A DNA stretch of 64,000 nt from Burkholderiales bacterium. Its GTDB lineage: Bacteria > Pseudomonadota > Gammaproteobacteria > Burkholderiales > SG8-41. A model generated the notes under the pieces. The model saw only the letters and a program-made list of their open reading frames with translations, was not told the origin of the DNA and ran no database searches. Below are positions 38,994 through 51,303 of the stretch, in pieces (position 1 is the first letter of the stretch; each line of letters begins with the position of its first letter). The stretch is taken from NCBI GenBank assembly GCA_019634975.1, contig JAHCAI010000007.1, forward strand, positions 62,001 through 126,000, in the 5' to 3' direction. The position numbers were made by a program, and so were the translations under genes.

Positions 38994-40130
38994 TCAGCCG
39001 CGTGCGCCGAAAGTCATGCGCCTTGCGAGAAAATTTTTCAGAGGCGGCATGCTGCCCAGCAATGCAAGCCCCATGCCACGCGCGAAGCGCAAGGGCGGCA
39101 AGTCATTGGAAAACAGACTGACCAGCCCGTGCGTGAATCCGATGCCGCCGCCGCGATCGACACTGCGGCGCCGCAGGTAAGCCTGCAGCCAGGCGTCGGA
39201 GCCCAGCGCATCGGCCCCGCCCTCGAGGATCTGCCCGGCCAGTTCCCAGGCATCACGCAAACCGAGATTGAATCCCTGTCCCGCCACCGGATGCAGCGTC
39301 TGCGCGGCATTGCCGATGAAAACCACATGGTCGGCGGCGTACGCCGTGCGGCGCCGGCGCAGGGCGTGGGTGGCACGCGCCGTCACCGCCGTAAAGCGCC
39401 CGGCACGGCCACCGAATTCGGCCTGCAGTTGCGCCAGAAAATCGGGCGCCTCCACGGCGCACAATTGCAGTGCGCGCTGCGGCGTCGTGGTCCATACCAG
39501 GGCCCAGCCCTCGCCATCCGGCAGCAGGGCCAGCGGCCCCTGGGGTGTAAAGCGCTCGTACGCGGTATTGTTGTGCGGGCGCTCACTCACGACGCGTGCC
39601 GTCACTGCGCATTGCCGGTAGTCCCCGGATTCCGCGTTCGACACGGCACCGCCATCGGCCATGACCGCCAGCGCCGCGCGCAACGTTTTCTGCTCACCGG
39701 CCTGCCGGTACTGCAGCACCGCCGGGTTTCCGCCCTGCCAGGCATCAACCTGTGCCCCGTAGCGGCAAGACGCGCCGCTGGCCGCAGCCGCATCGGCAAG
39801 CAGCGCCGCGAGGCGGCCGTAATCGACGACATAGCCGAGGTCGGGCAGGCCGCTTTCGCCCGCGCTCATGGCCACGCGCCCGAAACCCCCTCGCTGTGAC
39901 ACATGGATCAGCCGTATCGGCGTTGCAGCGGCCTCGAGGGCCGGCCAAATGCCGAGGCGTTCGAGCACAAGCCTGCTGCCGTAGGACAGCGCCAGCGGAC
40001 GCCGGTCCGCGCTCTTTGCGGACTGCGACTCGAGCAGCACGGTCTGCAACCCGCTATCCGTCAGGGCGAGCACCAGCGCGCTGCCCACGGGGCCGCCGCC
40101 GGCAATGACGATGTCGGCTGTTTCAGCCAC
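38994..40130 (-). CDS. ubiH: FAD-dependent ubiquinone hydroxylase (UbiH/VisC family)
   Basis: A 378-residue class A flavin monooxygenase. The FAD dinucleotide motif is DIVIAGGGPVGSALVLALTDSG, the DG-type motif is LAVMADGGAVSNAE, and the second FAD motif is VVFIGNAAQTLHPVAGQGFNLGLRDAWELA. It hydroxylates the ubiquinone ring. It overlaps pepP by eight bases; pepP-ubiH is also the order in E. coli. Which ring position it attacks cannot be read from the sequence. Confidence 0.9.
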   Translation of the reverse strand: MAETADIVIAGGGPVGSALVLALTDSGLQTVLLESQSAKSADRRPLALSYGSRLVLERLGIWPALEAAATPIRLIHVSQRGGFGRVAMSAGESGLPDLGYVVDYGRLAALLADAAAASGASCRYGAQVDAWQGGNPAVLQYRQAGEQKTLRAALAVMADGGAVSNAESGDYRQCAVTARVVSERPHNNTAYERFTPQGPLALLPDGEGWALVWTTTPQRALQLCAVEAPDFLAQLQAEFGGRAGRFTAVTARATHALRRRRTAYAADHVVFIGNAAQTLHPVAGQGFNLGLRDAWELAGQILEGGADALGSDAWLQAYLRRRSVDRGGGIGFTHGLVSLFSNDLPPLRFARGMGLALLGSMPPLKNFLARRMTFGARG

Positions 40131-41445
40131 GGGCCGGGCGCATCAGCGCCTCGATTTCGGCAACACCCTTGGGTGCGCCGGCACTGAGAATGTCATGGCC
40201 CTGCGCAGTCACCAGCACGTCGTCCTCGATGCGCACACCGATGTTGGCGTAGGCCTCGGGCACGCCGGGCGCCGGCCGGATGTAGCAGCCGGGCTCGACA
40301 GTCAGCACCATGCCCGGACGCAACTCGCGCCAGGCGCCGCCCGCCTTGTAATCGCCGGCATCGTGCACGTCGAGTCCGAGCCAGTGACCGGTGCGATGCA
40401 TGTAGAACTGCCGGTAGGTTTCCTGTTCGAGCACGGCGTCGAGCGTGCCCCGGAGCAACCCGAGATCGAGAAAACCCTGCGCCAGCACCTTCACCGCAGC
40501 GTCATGCGGTTCGTTCCAGAGGGCGCCGGGGCGGACCGCGGCAATCGCCGCAGCCTGCGCCGCCAGCACCAGTTCGTAGACCGCGCGCTGGGGGCCGCTG
40601 AAACGCCCGTTGACCGGGAAGGTCCGCGTGATGTCGGATGCGTAGCCGTCGAGCTCGCAGCCGGCGTCAATCAGCAACAGGTCGCCGTCGGCGAGCGGCG
40701 CGCTGTTGTCAACGTAGTGCAGCACGCAGGCATTGGCGCCTCCGGCCACGATGGGCGTGTAAGCCGGCGCCTGGGCGCCGCAGCGGCGGAACTCGTGCTG
40801 GAGCACGGCTTCGATCTCGTATTCCGTTGCACCGGGCCGCGCGGCCTGCATCGCCCGCCGGTGAGCGGCGCCGGAAATCTCGCCGGCACGACGCATCAAT
40901 GCCAGCTCGTGTTCGTCCTTGACCAGGCGCATCTCGTCGAGCGGCGCGCGCACGTCGCGGATCTCCTGCGGCGCGGAGACGCCGCTGCGCGCGCGGCCGC
41001 GCACGGCGTTGATCCATCCCAGCACCCGCGTATCCCAGGCGTCATCGGCACCGAGGTGGACATGCACGGCCGGGCGATCCGCGAGGAAATCGGGCATGCG
41101 CGCATCCAGTTCCTCGATCGCATATGCCGCATCGACGCCGAAGGCCGCGCACGCCGCTTCGGGTCCGTAGCGATAGCCGTCCCAGATTTCCCGCTCGGCG
41201 TTCTTGCCGCGGCAGAACAACACGCTTTGCGGAGCGTCGCCCCCGAGCAGCACCAGCACGGCTTCGGGCTCGCGGAATCCGGTCAGGTAATAGAAATAGC
41301 TGTCGTAGCGGTAAGGATAATGGGCATCGCGGTTACGGATGCGTTCCGGCGCGGTCGGCACGATTGCAACGCCGTTGCCGAGCAGCGCGGCAAGCCGGGC
41401 TCGGCGCGCAGCATGCACCGCCACTGATGGCAAGGGGTTCTGCAT
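40123..41445 (-). CDS. pepP: Xaa-Pro aminopeptidase
   Basis: A 440-residue M24B metallopeptidase. The metal ligands are visible in order: Asp in LLIDAGCELDGYASDITRTFPVNG (two Asp), His in HRTGHWLGLDVHDAG, Glu in MVLTVEPGCYI and Glu in IGVRIEDDVLVT. It removes an N-terminal residue ahead of proline, probably with two Mn ions. The ATG at 41445 gives the conserved N-terminal domain; the frame continues upstream without homology. Confidence 0.95.
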   Translation of the reverse strand: MQNPLPSVAVHAARRARLAALLGNGVAIVPTAPERIRNRDAHYPYRYDSYFYYLTGFREPEAVLVLLGGDAPQSVLFCRGKNAEREIWDGYRYGPEAACAAFGVDAAYAIEELDARMPDFLADRPAVHVHLGADDAWDTRVLGWINAVRGRARSGVSAPQEIRDVRAPLDEMRLVKDEHELALMRRAGEISGAAHRRAMQAARPGATEYEIEAVLQHEFRRCGAQAPAYTPIVAGGANACVLHYVDNSAPLADGDLLLIDAGCELDGYASDITRTFPVNGRFSGPQRAVYELVLAAQAAAIAAVRPGALWNEPHDAAVKVLAQGFLDLGLLRGTLDAVLEQETYRQFYMHRTGHWLGLDVHDAGDYKAGGAWRELRPGMVLTVEPGCYIRPAPGVPEAYANIGVRIEDDVLVTAQGHDILSAGAPKGVAEIEALMRPARG

Positions 41446-41467
41446 GCAGCGATTATAGCCGCGGCAA

Positions 41468-43616
<2,149 letters not shown>

Positions 43617-43673
43617 GCGTTGCTTCGATCAATGAATTGTGAGATTTTAGCACCTCGCCTGACGCCCCCTCCG

Positions 43674-45974
43674 ATGCCCTCCTCCAGAAAAACCCGGATT
43701 GCGCTTGCCGTGCTGTGCGCGCTGCCGCTGGCGGCCGGCGCCGAGCAGGGACTGAAGCTGAAATCCCAGCCGAGCCTGCTGCTGATCCCGGCGGACAATG
43801 CCGATCAGGTGCCCCTGTTCATCGAGGCCGACCGCCTGCAAGGCATACAGGACAGGGAGATCGAAGCCCATGGCAGCGCGAGGCTGCGCAAGCGCGGGCA
43901 GGCGTTCTTCGCGGACTGGATGCGCCATGACACGCCCAGCGACGTGCTGACGGCCAAGGGCAACGTGCGCATCGAACAGGGCCGCGAGATCATAGAAGGC
44001 GAGTCGCTGCGCTACGAGATCGGCACCGATCGCGGCTTCATGGAGCAGCCGCGCTACATGCTGATGAGCCTGCCACCGGGGAGCAGTCCTGCGGGCGCCT
44101 CGCGCATCGGCGAAGCCGACGGCCGCGGCACCGCGGAGCGGCTGCTGTTCGAAGGCCCGGGCCAGTACCGCGTGCAGACCGCGAGCTATACCACCTGCGA
44201 GCCCGGCAACGATGCCTGGTTCATACGCGCCCGCCAGCTCGACATCGACCGCAGCCGCGATGTCGGCGTTGCCCGCGACGCGAGCATCGTGTTTTTCGAC
44301 CAGACCATTTTCTACTCGCCGTACCTGTCATTCTCCCTGCACCAGGAGCGCAAGTCGGGTTTCCTGACGCCGAGTTACCGCACCTCGAACACCACCGGCT
44401 TCGAATTCACGGTTCCCTACTACTGGAACATCGCGCCGGAAATGGATGCCACGCTGTATCCGCGCTACATGACCAAGCGCGGCCTCCAGCTCGGCGGCGA
44501 GTTCCGCTACCTCAACCCGAGGTGGCAGGGCGAAGTGCGCAGCGAGGTCCTCGCCAGCGACCAGCAGGTCAGCCGCGACCGCTGGGCGCTGTTCGCCAAG
44601 CACCAGCAGAGCCTCGGCCGCGGCTGGAGCGGCAACCTCAACATCAACCGCGTATCCGACGGCAATTACTTCACCGACCTGTCGACCCAGGTGGCCGTGA
44701 CTTCGCAGGTCTATCTGACCAACGACCTGACGCTGGCGCGCGGCGGCACCTGGGGCAACGGCGGGACCTACAGTTTTTCCGCCTTCACCCAGCGTTGGCA
44801 GACCCTGCAATCGGACCCGCTGGCGCCGCTGGTGGCCCCCTACAACCGGCAGCCGCAGCTCACGCTCGCCGCGCAGCGCCTGGGCACGCGCTTCGGCGAC
44901 TTCGACCTGCTCGGCAGCTACACGGCCTTCGACCACCCTTCGCTGGTCAACGGCCAGCGAATGGTGATCAATCCCAGCTTCTCGCTGCCGCTGCAAAACG
45001 CCTTCGCCTTCGTCACCCCGAAAATCGGCGCCCACATCACCCGTTATGCGATGGGCCGGAACAATGCCGCCAACCTTGAGGACCGCACGCGGACGCTGCC
45101 GATTTTCAGTGCGGAAACCGGGGTCGTGTTCGAACGCGAGATGCAGGCCCGCGGACAGACGCTGATCCAGACCCTCGAGCCCAAGGCCTACTATGTCTAC
45201 ATCCCCTATTCCGACCAGAGCCGGCTGCCCAACTTCGAGAGCGGCCTGCAGGACATCAACTTCGCGACCCTGTTCACCGAAAACCAGTTCAGCGGCAGCG
45301 ACCGGATCAACGACGCCAACCAGCTGACCGCGGGGATCAGCTCCCGTTTCATCGACGCCGGCACCGGCGTCGAGCGCCTGCGCGTGGCGCTGGCCCAGCG
45401 CTACTATTTCCAGTCGCAGCAGGTGACGGTGCCCGGGGTGGCACCGCGCGCGCGCGACAGCAACAGTTCCGACGTGCTCGCGGTGATCAGCGGCAACATC
45501 GCGAAAAACTGGACCACCGAGGCCGGCTGGCAGTACAACACCGACCTCAAGCAGACCCAGAAATTCAATGTCGCGGGCCGTTATCAGCCGCAGGCCGGCA
45601 AGGTGCTGAACCTCGCCTACCGCGACACCCTCAACACGCTGCGCCAGGCGGATTTTTCGGCGCAGTGGCCGATCGACAGCCGCTGGAGCGGGGTCGCCCG
45701 CTGGAATTACTCGATCCGCGACAACCGCACGCTGGAAGCAGTGGCCGGTGTCGAGTACACCGACCGCTGCTGGGCCCTGCGCATTGTCGGCCACCGCTTC
45801 GCGACCACCACATCGGCCGCCAGCACCTCGATTTTCGTCCAGCTCGAGCTGAGCGGCATTTCGCGCATCGGCACCAACCCGACCGAGGTCCTGTTCCGCA
45901 ACATCAGCGGCTACAAGACCATGGATCCCCGCGCAGGCGCCCCGGTCCAATACAATGTACCCGGCGTGTTCTAG
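43674..45974 (+). CDS. lptD: LPS-assembly outer-membrane protein LptD
   Basis: A 766-residue protein. The signal peptide is MPSSRKTRIALAVLCALPLAAGAEQG. The OstA-like periplasmic domain follows (FIEADRLQGIQDREIEAHGSARLRK...VLTAKGNVRIEQGREIIEGESLRYEIGTDRG), then the conserved SYTTCEPGNDAWFIRARQLDIDR region. The large C-terminal barrel contains many alternating strands and ends with YTDRCWALRIVGHRF. Cysteines at TTCEP and DRCWALR fit the LptD disulfides. With LptE it inserts LPS into the outer leaflet. An upstream ATG (43632) is possible; 43674 gives a clean signal peptide. Confidence 0.95.
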   Translation: MPSSRKTRIALAVLCALPLAAGAEQGLKLKSQPSLLLIPADNADQVPLFIEADRLQGIQDREIEAHGSARLRKRGQAFFADWMRHDTPSDVLTAKGNVRIEQGREIIEGESLRYEIGTDRGFMEQPRYMLMSLPPGSSPAGASRIGEADGRGTAERLLFEGPGQYRVQTASYTTCEPGNDAWFIRARQLDIDRSRDVGVARDASIVFFDQTIFYSPYLSFSLHQERKSGFLTPSYRTSNTTGFEFTVPYYWNIAPEMDATLYPRYMTKRGLQLGGEFRYLNPRWQGEVRSEVLASDQQVSRDRWALFAKHQQSLGRGWSGNLNINRVSDGNYFTDLSTQVAVTSQVYLTNDLTLARGGTWGNGGTYSFSAFTQRWQTLQSDPLAPLVAPYNRQPQLTLAAQRLGTRFGDFDLLGSYTAFDHPSLVNGQRMVINPSFSLPLQNAFAFVTPKIGAHITRYAMGRNNAANLEDRTRTLPIFSAETGVVFEREMQARGQTLIQTLEPKAYYVYIPYSDQSRLPNFESGLQDINFATLFTENQFSGSDRINDANQLTAGISSRFIDAGTGVERLRVALAQRYYFQSQQVTVPGVAPRARDSNSSDVLAVISGNIAKNWTTEAGWQYNTDLKQTQKFNVAGRYQPQAGKVLNLAYRDTLNTLRQADFSAQWPIDSRWSGVARWNYSIRDNRTLEAVAGVEYTDRCWALRIVGHRFATTTSAASTSIFVQLELSGISRIGTNPTEVLFRNISGYKTMDPRAGAPVQYNVPGVF

Positions 45975-46010
45975 TCCTCGCGCCGGATAACCCGACACTC
46001 TGGATTCAAC

Positions 46011-47327
46011 ATGCGATTCCGATTCTGCCTCGTCCTTTCCTGCGTTGCCGTCCTTGCGGCTGCCGCGCCGGCGGTCCACGCCCAGGGCACCAAGCCGCGC
46101 GCCATCGTCACCGTTGACCGCATCATCGCCGTCGTCAACGACGAGATCATCACCCAGAAGGAACTCGCGGCGCGCGTCGATTTCGCGCTCAGGCAGCTGC
46201 GCCAGCAGGGCACGCCGCCGCCGCCGCGCGAGGTCATCGAGCGCCAGTTGCTCGAACGCCTGATCGGCGACAGGGTGCAGATGCAGCACGCGCGGGACAT
46301 CGGACTGCGTGTCGACAATGCCGAACTCGACAAGGCCATGGAACGCATCGCCGCGGACAACAAGCTGTCGGTGGCGCAGATGCGCGCGACGCTGCAGCGC
46401 GACGGGGTGCCCTTCGACAAGTTCCGCGAGGATATCCGCAGCGAAATCACGCTGGCGCGGCTGCGCGAACGCGAGGTCGCGCAGAAAATCGTCATCACCG
46501 AGTCCGAGATCGACAACTTCATCCAGAACCAGCAGGCACAACCCGGCCAGGGCGACGAGTTCAACGTGTCGCACATCCTGGTCTCCGTGCCGGAGAACGC
46601 GTCTCCGGAGCAGCTGCAGGCGCGCCGCGCGCGCGCCGAAGAGGCGCTGGCGCAGATCAGGGGCGGCGCCGATTTCCGGCAGGTTGCTGCCGCGTTCTCC
46701 GATGCGCCCGAAGCCCTGCAGGGCGGACTGCTCGGCTGGCGCAAGAGCGACCGGCTGCCGACACTGTTCCTCGATGCCCTGCGCGCCCTGCAGGCGGGCC
46801 AGCTGTCGGAGCTGCTGCGCAGCCCGAACGGCTTCCACATCCTGCGCCTGAACGAGCGCCGCGGCGGACAGGCGCCGATCATGGTGCAGCAGACCCGCGC
46901 CCGCCACATCCTGATCAAGACCAACGAGCTGGTCTCCGAAACGGAAGCCCGCAACCGCATGCTGGTGCTCAAGGAACGCCTCGACAACAAGGCTGATTTC
47001 GCGGAGCTGGCGCGCGCGCATTCGGAGGACACCAGCGCGTCGCGCGGCGGCGATCTCGGCTGGCTCAACCCCGGCGATACCGTGCCCGAGTTCGAACAGG
47101 CCATGAACGCCCTGAAGCCCGGGCAGATCAGCGCCCCGGTGCGCAGCCCCTTCGGCTGGCACATCATCGAAGTGATGGAGCGGCGAACCCAGGACATGAC
47201 GCGCGAGGGACAGCGCATGAACGCGCGCCAGGCGCTGCGCGAACGCAAGACCGACGAGGCTTACCAGGAATGGGTGCGCCAGTTGCGCGACCGCGCATAC
47301 ATCGAGCGGCGCCTCGACGAGGGCTAG
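46011..47327 (+). CDS. surA: periplasmic chaperone / peptidyl-prolyl isomerase SurA
   Basis: A 438-residue protein with a signal peptide (to about residue 24, VHA-QG), the N-terminal chaperone domain VDRIIAVVNDEIITQKELAARVDFAL, and two parvulin domains (NVSHILVSVPENAS...FHILRLNER and RARHILIKTNELV...GWHIIEVMERR). It escorts outer-membrane proteins such as LptD. The lptD-surA-pdxA-rsmA order is the classic one. Confidence 0.96.
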   Translation: MRFRFCLVLSCVAVLAAAAPAVHAQGTKPRAIVTVDRIIAVVNDEIITQKELAARVDFALRQLRQQGTPPPPREVIERQLLERLIGDRVQMQHARDIGLRVDNAELDKAMERIAADNKLSVAQMRATLQRDGVPFDKFREDIRSEITLARLREREVAQKIVITESEIDNFIQNQQAQPGQGDEFNVSHILVSVPENASPEQLQARRARAEEALAQIRGGADFRQVAAAFSDAPEALQGGLLGWRKSDRLPTLFLDALRALQAGQLSELLRSPNGFHILRLNERRGGQAPIMVQQTRARHILIKTNELVSETEARNRMLVLKERLDNKADFAELARAHSEDTSASRGGDLGWLNPGDTVPEFEQAMNALKPGQISAPVRSPFGWHIIEVMERRTQDMTREGQRMNARQALRERKTDEAYQEWVRQLRDRAYIERRLDEG

Positions 47328-47340
47328 GCGCCGGCGCACC

Positions 47341-48339
47341 ATGATCCCCCCCGCAGCGGACCGCTTGCCCCTGGTCGCCGTGACCGCCGGCGAACCGGCC
47401 GGCATCGGGCCCGAAATCTGCATGATGCTCGCCCGGCGCACGCTGCCCGCTCGGGTGGTGTTCATCGCCGACGCGTCGCTGCTGCAGGAGCGCGCGCGCG
47501 GACCGGGCGGGGCGGGGCCGGACCTGCCGCCGTGGAACGGTCCCGGCGACAGCGCCGCCTTCGCGGTGCTGCACGTGCCGCTGGCCAGGCCGTCGCAGGC
47601 CGGCGTACTCGACCCGGCAAACAGTCCCTACGTGCTGCGCACGCTGGAAATCGCCGCCGACGGCTGCCGCGACGGCCGTTTCGATGCGATGGCCACGGCA
47701 CCGGTGCACAAGGCCGTGATCAATGACGCCGGCATCGCCTTCACCGGCCACACCGAGTTCCTTGCCGGGCGGCTGCATGCGCCGCAGGTGGTAATGATGC
47801 TTGCCGGCGGCGGCATGCGCGTGGCGCTGGCGACCACCCACCTGCCGCTGCGGGAAGTGCCCGCCGCAATCACCCGCGAGGGACTGGAACGCACGCTGCG
47901 CGTGCTGCATGCCGACCTCGTCGCGCGCTTCGCGATCGCCCGGCCGCGCATTCTCGTCGCCGGACTCAACCCGCATGCAGGCGAGTCGGGACATCTCGGC
48001 CGCGAGGAAATCGAGATCATCACCCCGGTGCTCGAAGGCCTGCGCGGTGAAGGCTGGACAATCGAGGGTCCGCTGCCCGCCGACACGCTGTTCCAGCCCG
48101 GGAGGCTGGCGGATTGCGACTGCGTGCTGGCGATGTACCACGACCAGGGCCTGCCTGTGCTCAAGCACGCGAGTTTCGGCGGCGGCATCAACATCACGCT
48201 CGGCCTGCCGATCATCCGCACCTCGGTCGACCATGGCACGGCGCTCGAACTGGCCGGCACGGGGCGGGCCAGTTGCGAAAGCCTGGCCGCGGCGGTCGAA
48301 CTGGCGGCCGAACTGGCCCGCCACGGCCGCAGAGCATGA
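47341..48339 (+). CDS. pdxA: 4-hydroxythreonine-4-phosphate dehydrogenase
   Basis: A 332-residue enzyme of pyridoxal phosphate synthesis. It has [15 protein letters not shown] at the N-terminus, [26 protein letters not shown], the metal/substrate histidines in this block, [19 protein letters not shown] and [41 protein letters not shown]. It overlaps rsmA as ATGA. Confidence 0.96.
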   Translation: MIPPAADRLPLVAVTAGEPAGIGPEICMMLARRTLPARVVFIADASLLQERARGPGGAGPDLPPWNGPGDSAAFAVLHVPLARPSQAGVLDPANSPYVLRTLEIAADGCRDGRFDAMATAPVHKAVINDAGIAFTGHTEFLAGRLHAPQVVMMLAGGGMRVALATTHLPLREVPAAITREGLERTLRVLHADLVARFAIARPRILVAGLNPHAGESGHLGREEIEIITPVLEGLRGEGWTIEGPLPADTLFQPGRLADCDCVLAMYHDQGLPVLKHASFGGGINITLGLPIIRTSVDHGTALELAGTGRASCESLAAAVELAAELARHGRRA

Positions 48340-49127
48340 GCGGGCGCGCAACGCCCCGGCACATTCCGCGCAGGCGATTCGGCCAGAACTTCCTGGTCGA
48401 CGACGCCGTCATCGCGGCCATCATCGAGGCCATCCGGCCCGCGCGCGGCGACAATCTCGTCGAGATCGGCCCCGGCCTCGGCGCGCTGACCGGACCTCTG
48501 CTCGACCGGCTTGAGCGCCTGCATGTCGTCGAGATCGACCGCGACCTCATTGCCCGGCTGCGTGAACGCCATCCGCCGCAGCGGCTGCTGATCCACGAAG
48601 GCGACGTGCTGGAGTTCGACTTTTCGGCGCTGGGCGGCGACCTGCGTGTCGCGGGCAACCTGCCCTACAACATTTCCACGCCCCTGCTGTTCCGCCTCGC
48701 CGCCTTCGCCGGCGGCATCCGCGACATCCACGTGATGCTGCAGAAGGAAGTGGTGGAGCGCATGGTCGCCGCCCCGGGCGACTCGGAATTCAGCCGGCTG
48801 TCGGTGATGCTGCAGTACCGCTTCGACATGGAAAAGCTGCTGGACGTGGCGCCCGAATCCTTCGAGCCCGCGCCCAGGGTGGATTCAGCGGTGGTGCGGC
48901 TGATACCGTTCGCGGTGCTGCCGCATCCGGCGCACGACGAAGCCGTGCTCGCCGATGTCGTGGCGCGCGCCTTCGGCCAGCGCCGCAAGACGCTGCGCAA
49001 CACGCTGAAGGGCCTGGTGCCGGACGGAATCTATGCGCGCCTGGGCATCGATGCCGGCGCCCGCGCCCAGGAACTGGCCGTCGCCGATTTCGTGCGCATC
49101 GCGGACGAGGTCGCGGCAGACCGCTAG
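48336..49127 (+). CDS. rsmA: 16S rRNA dimethyladenosine transferase
   Basis: A 263-residue SAM methyltransferase that dimethylates two adjacent adenosines near the 16S rRNA 3' end. It has [15 protein letters not shown], the SAM motif [25 protein letters not shown] and the catalytic NLPYNIS motif ([17 protein letters not shown]), then [15 protein letters not shown]. It converges on gloA with a four-base overlap. Confidence 0.96.
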   Translation: MSGRATPRHIPRRRFGQNFLVDDAVIAAIIEAIRPARGDNLVEIGPGLGALTGPLLDRLERLHVVEIDRDLIARLRERHPPQRLLIHEGDVLEFDFSALGGDLRVAGNLPYNISTPLLFRLAAFAGGIRDIHVMLQKEVVERMVAAPGDSEFSRLSVMLQYRFDMEKLLDVAPESFEPAPRVDSAVVRLIPFAVLPHPAHDEAVLADVVARAFGQRRKTLRNTLKGLVPDGIYARLGIDAGARAQELAVADFVRIADEVAADR

Positions 49128-49516
49128 GCCGCGGCCTTCTTCTGCACGAACTCGATCTTGTAACCGTCGGGGTCCTCGACGAAGGCGATCACCGTGGTGC
49201 CGTGTTTCATCGGCCCCGGCTCGCGCGTAACCCGGCCGCCGCGTTTCCGCACCTCGTCACAGGCCTTGTATGCATCCTCGACCTCGACCGCGACATGGCC
49301 GAAGCCGTTGCCCATGTCATAGGATCTGGTGTCCCAGTTATGGGTCAGCTCGAGCACCGCGGCGCGCGATTCATCGTCATATCCGACAAAGGCGTTGGTG
49401 AAGCGGCCGCCGGGATAGTCGGTTTTCCGCAGCAGCTTCATGCCCAGCACCTGGGTGTAAAAGTCGATCGAGCGCTGCAGGTCGCCGACGCGGATCATGG
49501 TGTGCAACAGTCTCAT
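49124..49516 (-). CDS. gloA: lactoylglutathione lyase (glyoxalase I)
   Basis: A 130-residue vicinal-oxygen-chelate enzyme. The metal ligands are visible as His in [20 protein letters not shown], Glu in [10 protein letters not shown], His in [13 protein letters not shown] and Glu in YKIEFVQ. It detoxifies methylglyoxal with glutathione; the short form fits the nickel-type enzymes. I chose the ATG at 49516 over one three codons upstream by family alignment. Confidence 0.95.
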   Translation of the reverse strand: MRLLHTMIRVGDLQRSIDFYTQVLGMKLLRKTDYPGGRFTNAFVGYDDESRAAVLELTHNWDTRSYDMGNGFGHVAVEVEDAYKACDEVRKRGGRVTREPGPMKHGTTVIAFVEDPDGYKIEFVQKKAAA

Positions 49517-49529
49517 CGCCCGCAACCCC

Positions 49530-49715
49530 TCAGATCTGCACCATCTCGAAATCCTCCTTGCGCGCGCCGCATTCCGGACAGGTCCAGTTCATCGGCACGT
49601 CTTCCCATTTGGTGCCCGGCGCAATGCCTTCGTCCGGAACACCGGCGGCTTCGTCATAGATATAGCCGCAGATCAAGCACATGTATTTGCAGTACTGCCC
49701 GTTATCGGTGGTCAT
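49530..49715 (-). CDS. rubredoxin
   Basis: A 61-residue one-iron protein. Two CxxCG knuckles, [14 protein letters not shown] and [15 protein letters not shown], bind Fe, with the family stretch [15 protein letters not shown] between them. It transfers electrons in the cytosol. The start at 49715 adds a short N-terminal extension ([10 protein letters not shown]); rubredoxins can also start at the second Met. It sits divergent to thiD, as often seen in betaproteobacteria. Confidence 0.95.
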   Translation of the reverse strand: MTTDNGQYCKYMCLICGYIYDEAAGVPDEGIAPGTKWEDVPMNWTCPECGARKEDFEMVQI

Positions 49716-49804
49716 CAGCGTCTTCTGGGTTATTAAGCTACAATCATCTCGACATTCTAGCTGATCCCCCACCGCGCCCCACTGCCCGCGCCCGAATTCC
49801 GCGC

Positions 49805-50656
49805 ATGACCGATTCCCCGCCCATTGTGATGGTTTTTGCAGCCACCGATCCCACCGGCGGCGCCGGCCTGCAGGCGGACATCATGACGCTCGCGAGCATG
49901 GGCTGCCATCCGGTGTCGGTGGTCACCGCAATCACGATCCAGGACACCACCGGTGTCGACGGCATGCAGGCCATTGACGGTGAATGGGTGGCCGACCAGG
50001 CGCGCTGCATCCTCGAGGACATGCCGGTTGCCGCGTTCAAGGTCGGCGTGCTGGGCAGCCTCGAAGCGGTCGCAGCGGTGGCCGAAGTGGTCTCCGACTA
50101 CCCGGAGATTCCGCTGATCCTTGATCCCGTGCTGGCTTCGGGACGCGGCGACGAGCTCGCCTCCGACGACATGCTCGCCGCCATCCGCGAGCTGCTGATT
50201 CCGCAGACCACCATCGTCACGCCCAACAGCCTCGAGGCGCGCCGGCTGGCCGCCGACGACAGTGACGAGAACGACAACCCCGACCTCGCCGAGTGCGCGC
50301 GGCGCATCCTCGAAGCCGGCTGCGAGTATGTGCTGGTGACCGGCACCCACGAGCAGACCGGCGATGTCACGAACACGCTCTACAATGCCGACGGCGTCGT
50401 GCGCAGCGACTCCTGGCCGCGCCTGCCCGGCAGCTACCACGGCTCCGGCTGCACGCTGGCCTCGGCCCTGGCCGCGACCATCGCCAACGGCGTCGACATG
50501 CAGGAGGCCGTGCGCGATGCCCAGGAGTACACCTGGCAGTCGCTGAAACTCGCCTTCCGTCCCGGCATGGGCCAGCACATTCCCGACCGCCTGTTCTGGG
50601 CGCGCGAGGACGAAACCTCCGGCGCAACCGAGGGCGACGACGAGCCGCAGGCGTGA
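49805..50656 (+). CDS. thiD: hydroxymethylpyrimidine / phosphomethylpyrimidine kinase
   Basis: A 283-residue ribokinase-fold enzyme. It begins [44 protein letters not shown], has [13 protein letters not shown], the anion hole region [20 protein letters not shown] with the catalytic Asp/Cys neighbourhood, and an acidic C-terminal tail. It makes HMP-PP for thiamin. Its stop overlaps the thiE GTG as GTGA. Confidence 0.93.
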   Translation: MTDSPPIVMVFAATDPTGGAGLQADIMTLASMGCHPVSVVTAITIQDTTGVDGMQAIDGEWVADQARCILEDMPVAAFKVGVLGSLEAVAAVAEVVSDYPEIPLILDPVLASGRGDELASDDMLAAIRELLIPQTTIVTPNSLEARRLAADDSDENDNPDLAECARRILEAGCEYVLVTGTHEQTGDVTNTLYNADGVVRSDSWPRLPGSYHGSGCTLASALAATIANGVDMQEAVRDAQEYTWQSLKLAFRPGMGQHIPDRLFWAREDETSGATEGDDEPQA

Positions 50657-51303
50657 AGCCGGCGATCGCAGGGCTGTACGCGATCACCCCCGACCTGGCC
50701 GACACGGGGGAACTGCTGCGCCGCGCGCGCGCGGCCATCGAGGGCGGCGCGCAGCTGCTGCAGTACCGCAACAAGACAGCCGATGCCGCGCTGCGCGGCA
50801 CACAGGCGCGGGCCCTGCAGGACCTCTGCGCGGGCAGCGGCGTGCCGCTGATCATCAACGACCATCTCGATCTCGCCCTGGAGTGCGGCGCGGCCGGGCT
50901 GCACCTCGGCGGTGAAGACGGCGACATCGCGGCGGCACGGCGGCGCCTGGGCCCCGGCCGCCTGCTCGGCGCATCCTGCTACGACCGCATCGAGCTCGCG
51001 CAGGCCGCCGTCGCCGCAGGCGCGGATCATGTCGCCTTCGGCAGCTTTTTCCCCTCCGCCGTCAAGCCGGGAGCGGTGCGCCCGTCGCCGGCGCTGATCA
51101 CCCGCGCCCGGGAAAGCCTGCGGGTGCCGGTGGTCGCCATCGGCGGCATCACGCCGCAGAATGCGCCGCAGCTGCTGGATGCCGGCGCCGACGCCCTCGC
51201 CGTGATTTCGGCGGTGTTCGGCGCGCAGAACATTGCCGCGGCGGCCCATGAATTCCGCAAATTGTTCGAAGCCCGTCATGAAAAAAAGCCAGAAACTCTT
51301 TAA
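50653..51303 (+). CDS. thiE: thiamin-phosphate synthase
   Basis: A 216-residue TIM-barrel enzyme that joins HMP-PP and thiazole phosphate. It has [84 protein letters not shown] and [32 protein letters not shown]. It starts with GTG. Its 3' end overlaps hemL by 26 bases. Confidence 0.94.
   Translation: MKPAIAGLYAITPDLADTGELLRRARAAIEGGAQLLQYRNKTADAALRGTQARALQDLCAGSGVPLIINDHLDLALECGAAGLHLGGEDGDIAAARRRLGPGRLLGASCYDRIELAQAAVAAGADHVAFGSFFPSAVKPGAVRPSPALITRARESLRVPVVAIGGITPQNAPQLLDAGADALAVISAVFGAQNIAAAAHEFRKLFEARHEKKPETL

Noticed and set aside
44328..47465. Minus-strand frame of 1045 codons across lptD and surA
   Set aside because: It lies opposite two certain genes, and its product is low-complexity Ala/Arg/Gly/Gln sequence without family features.
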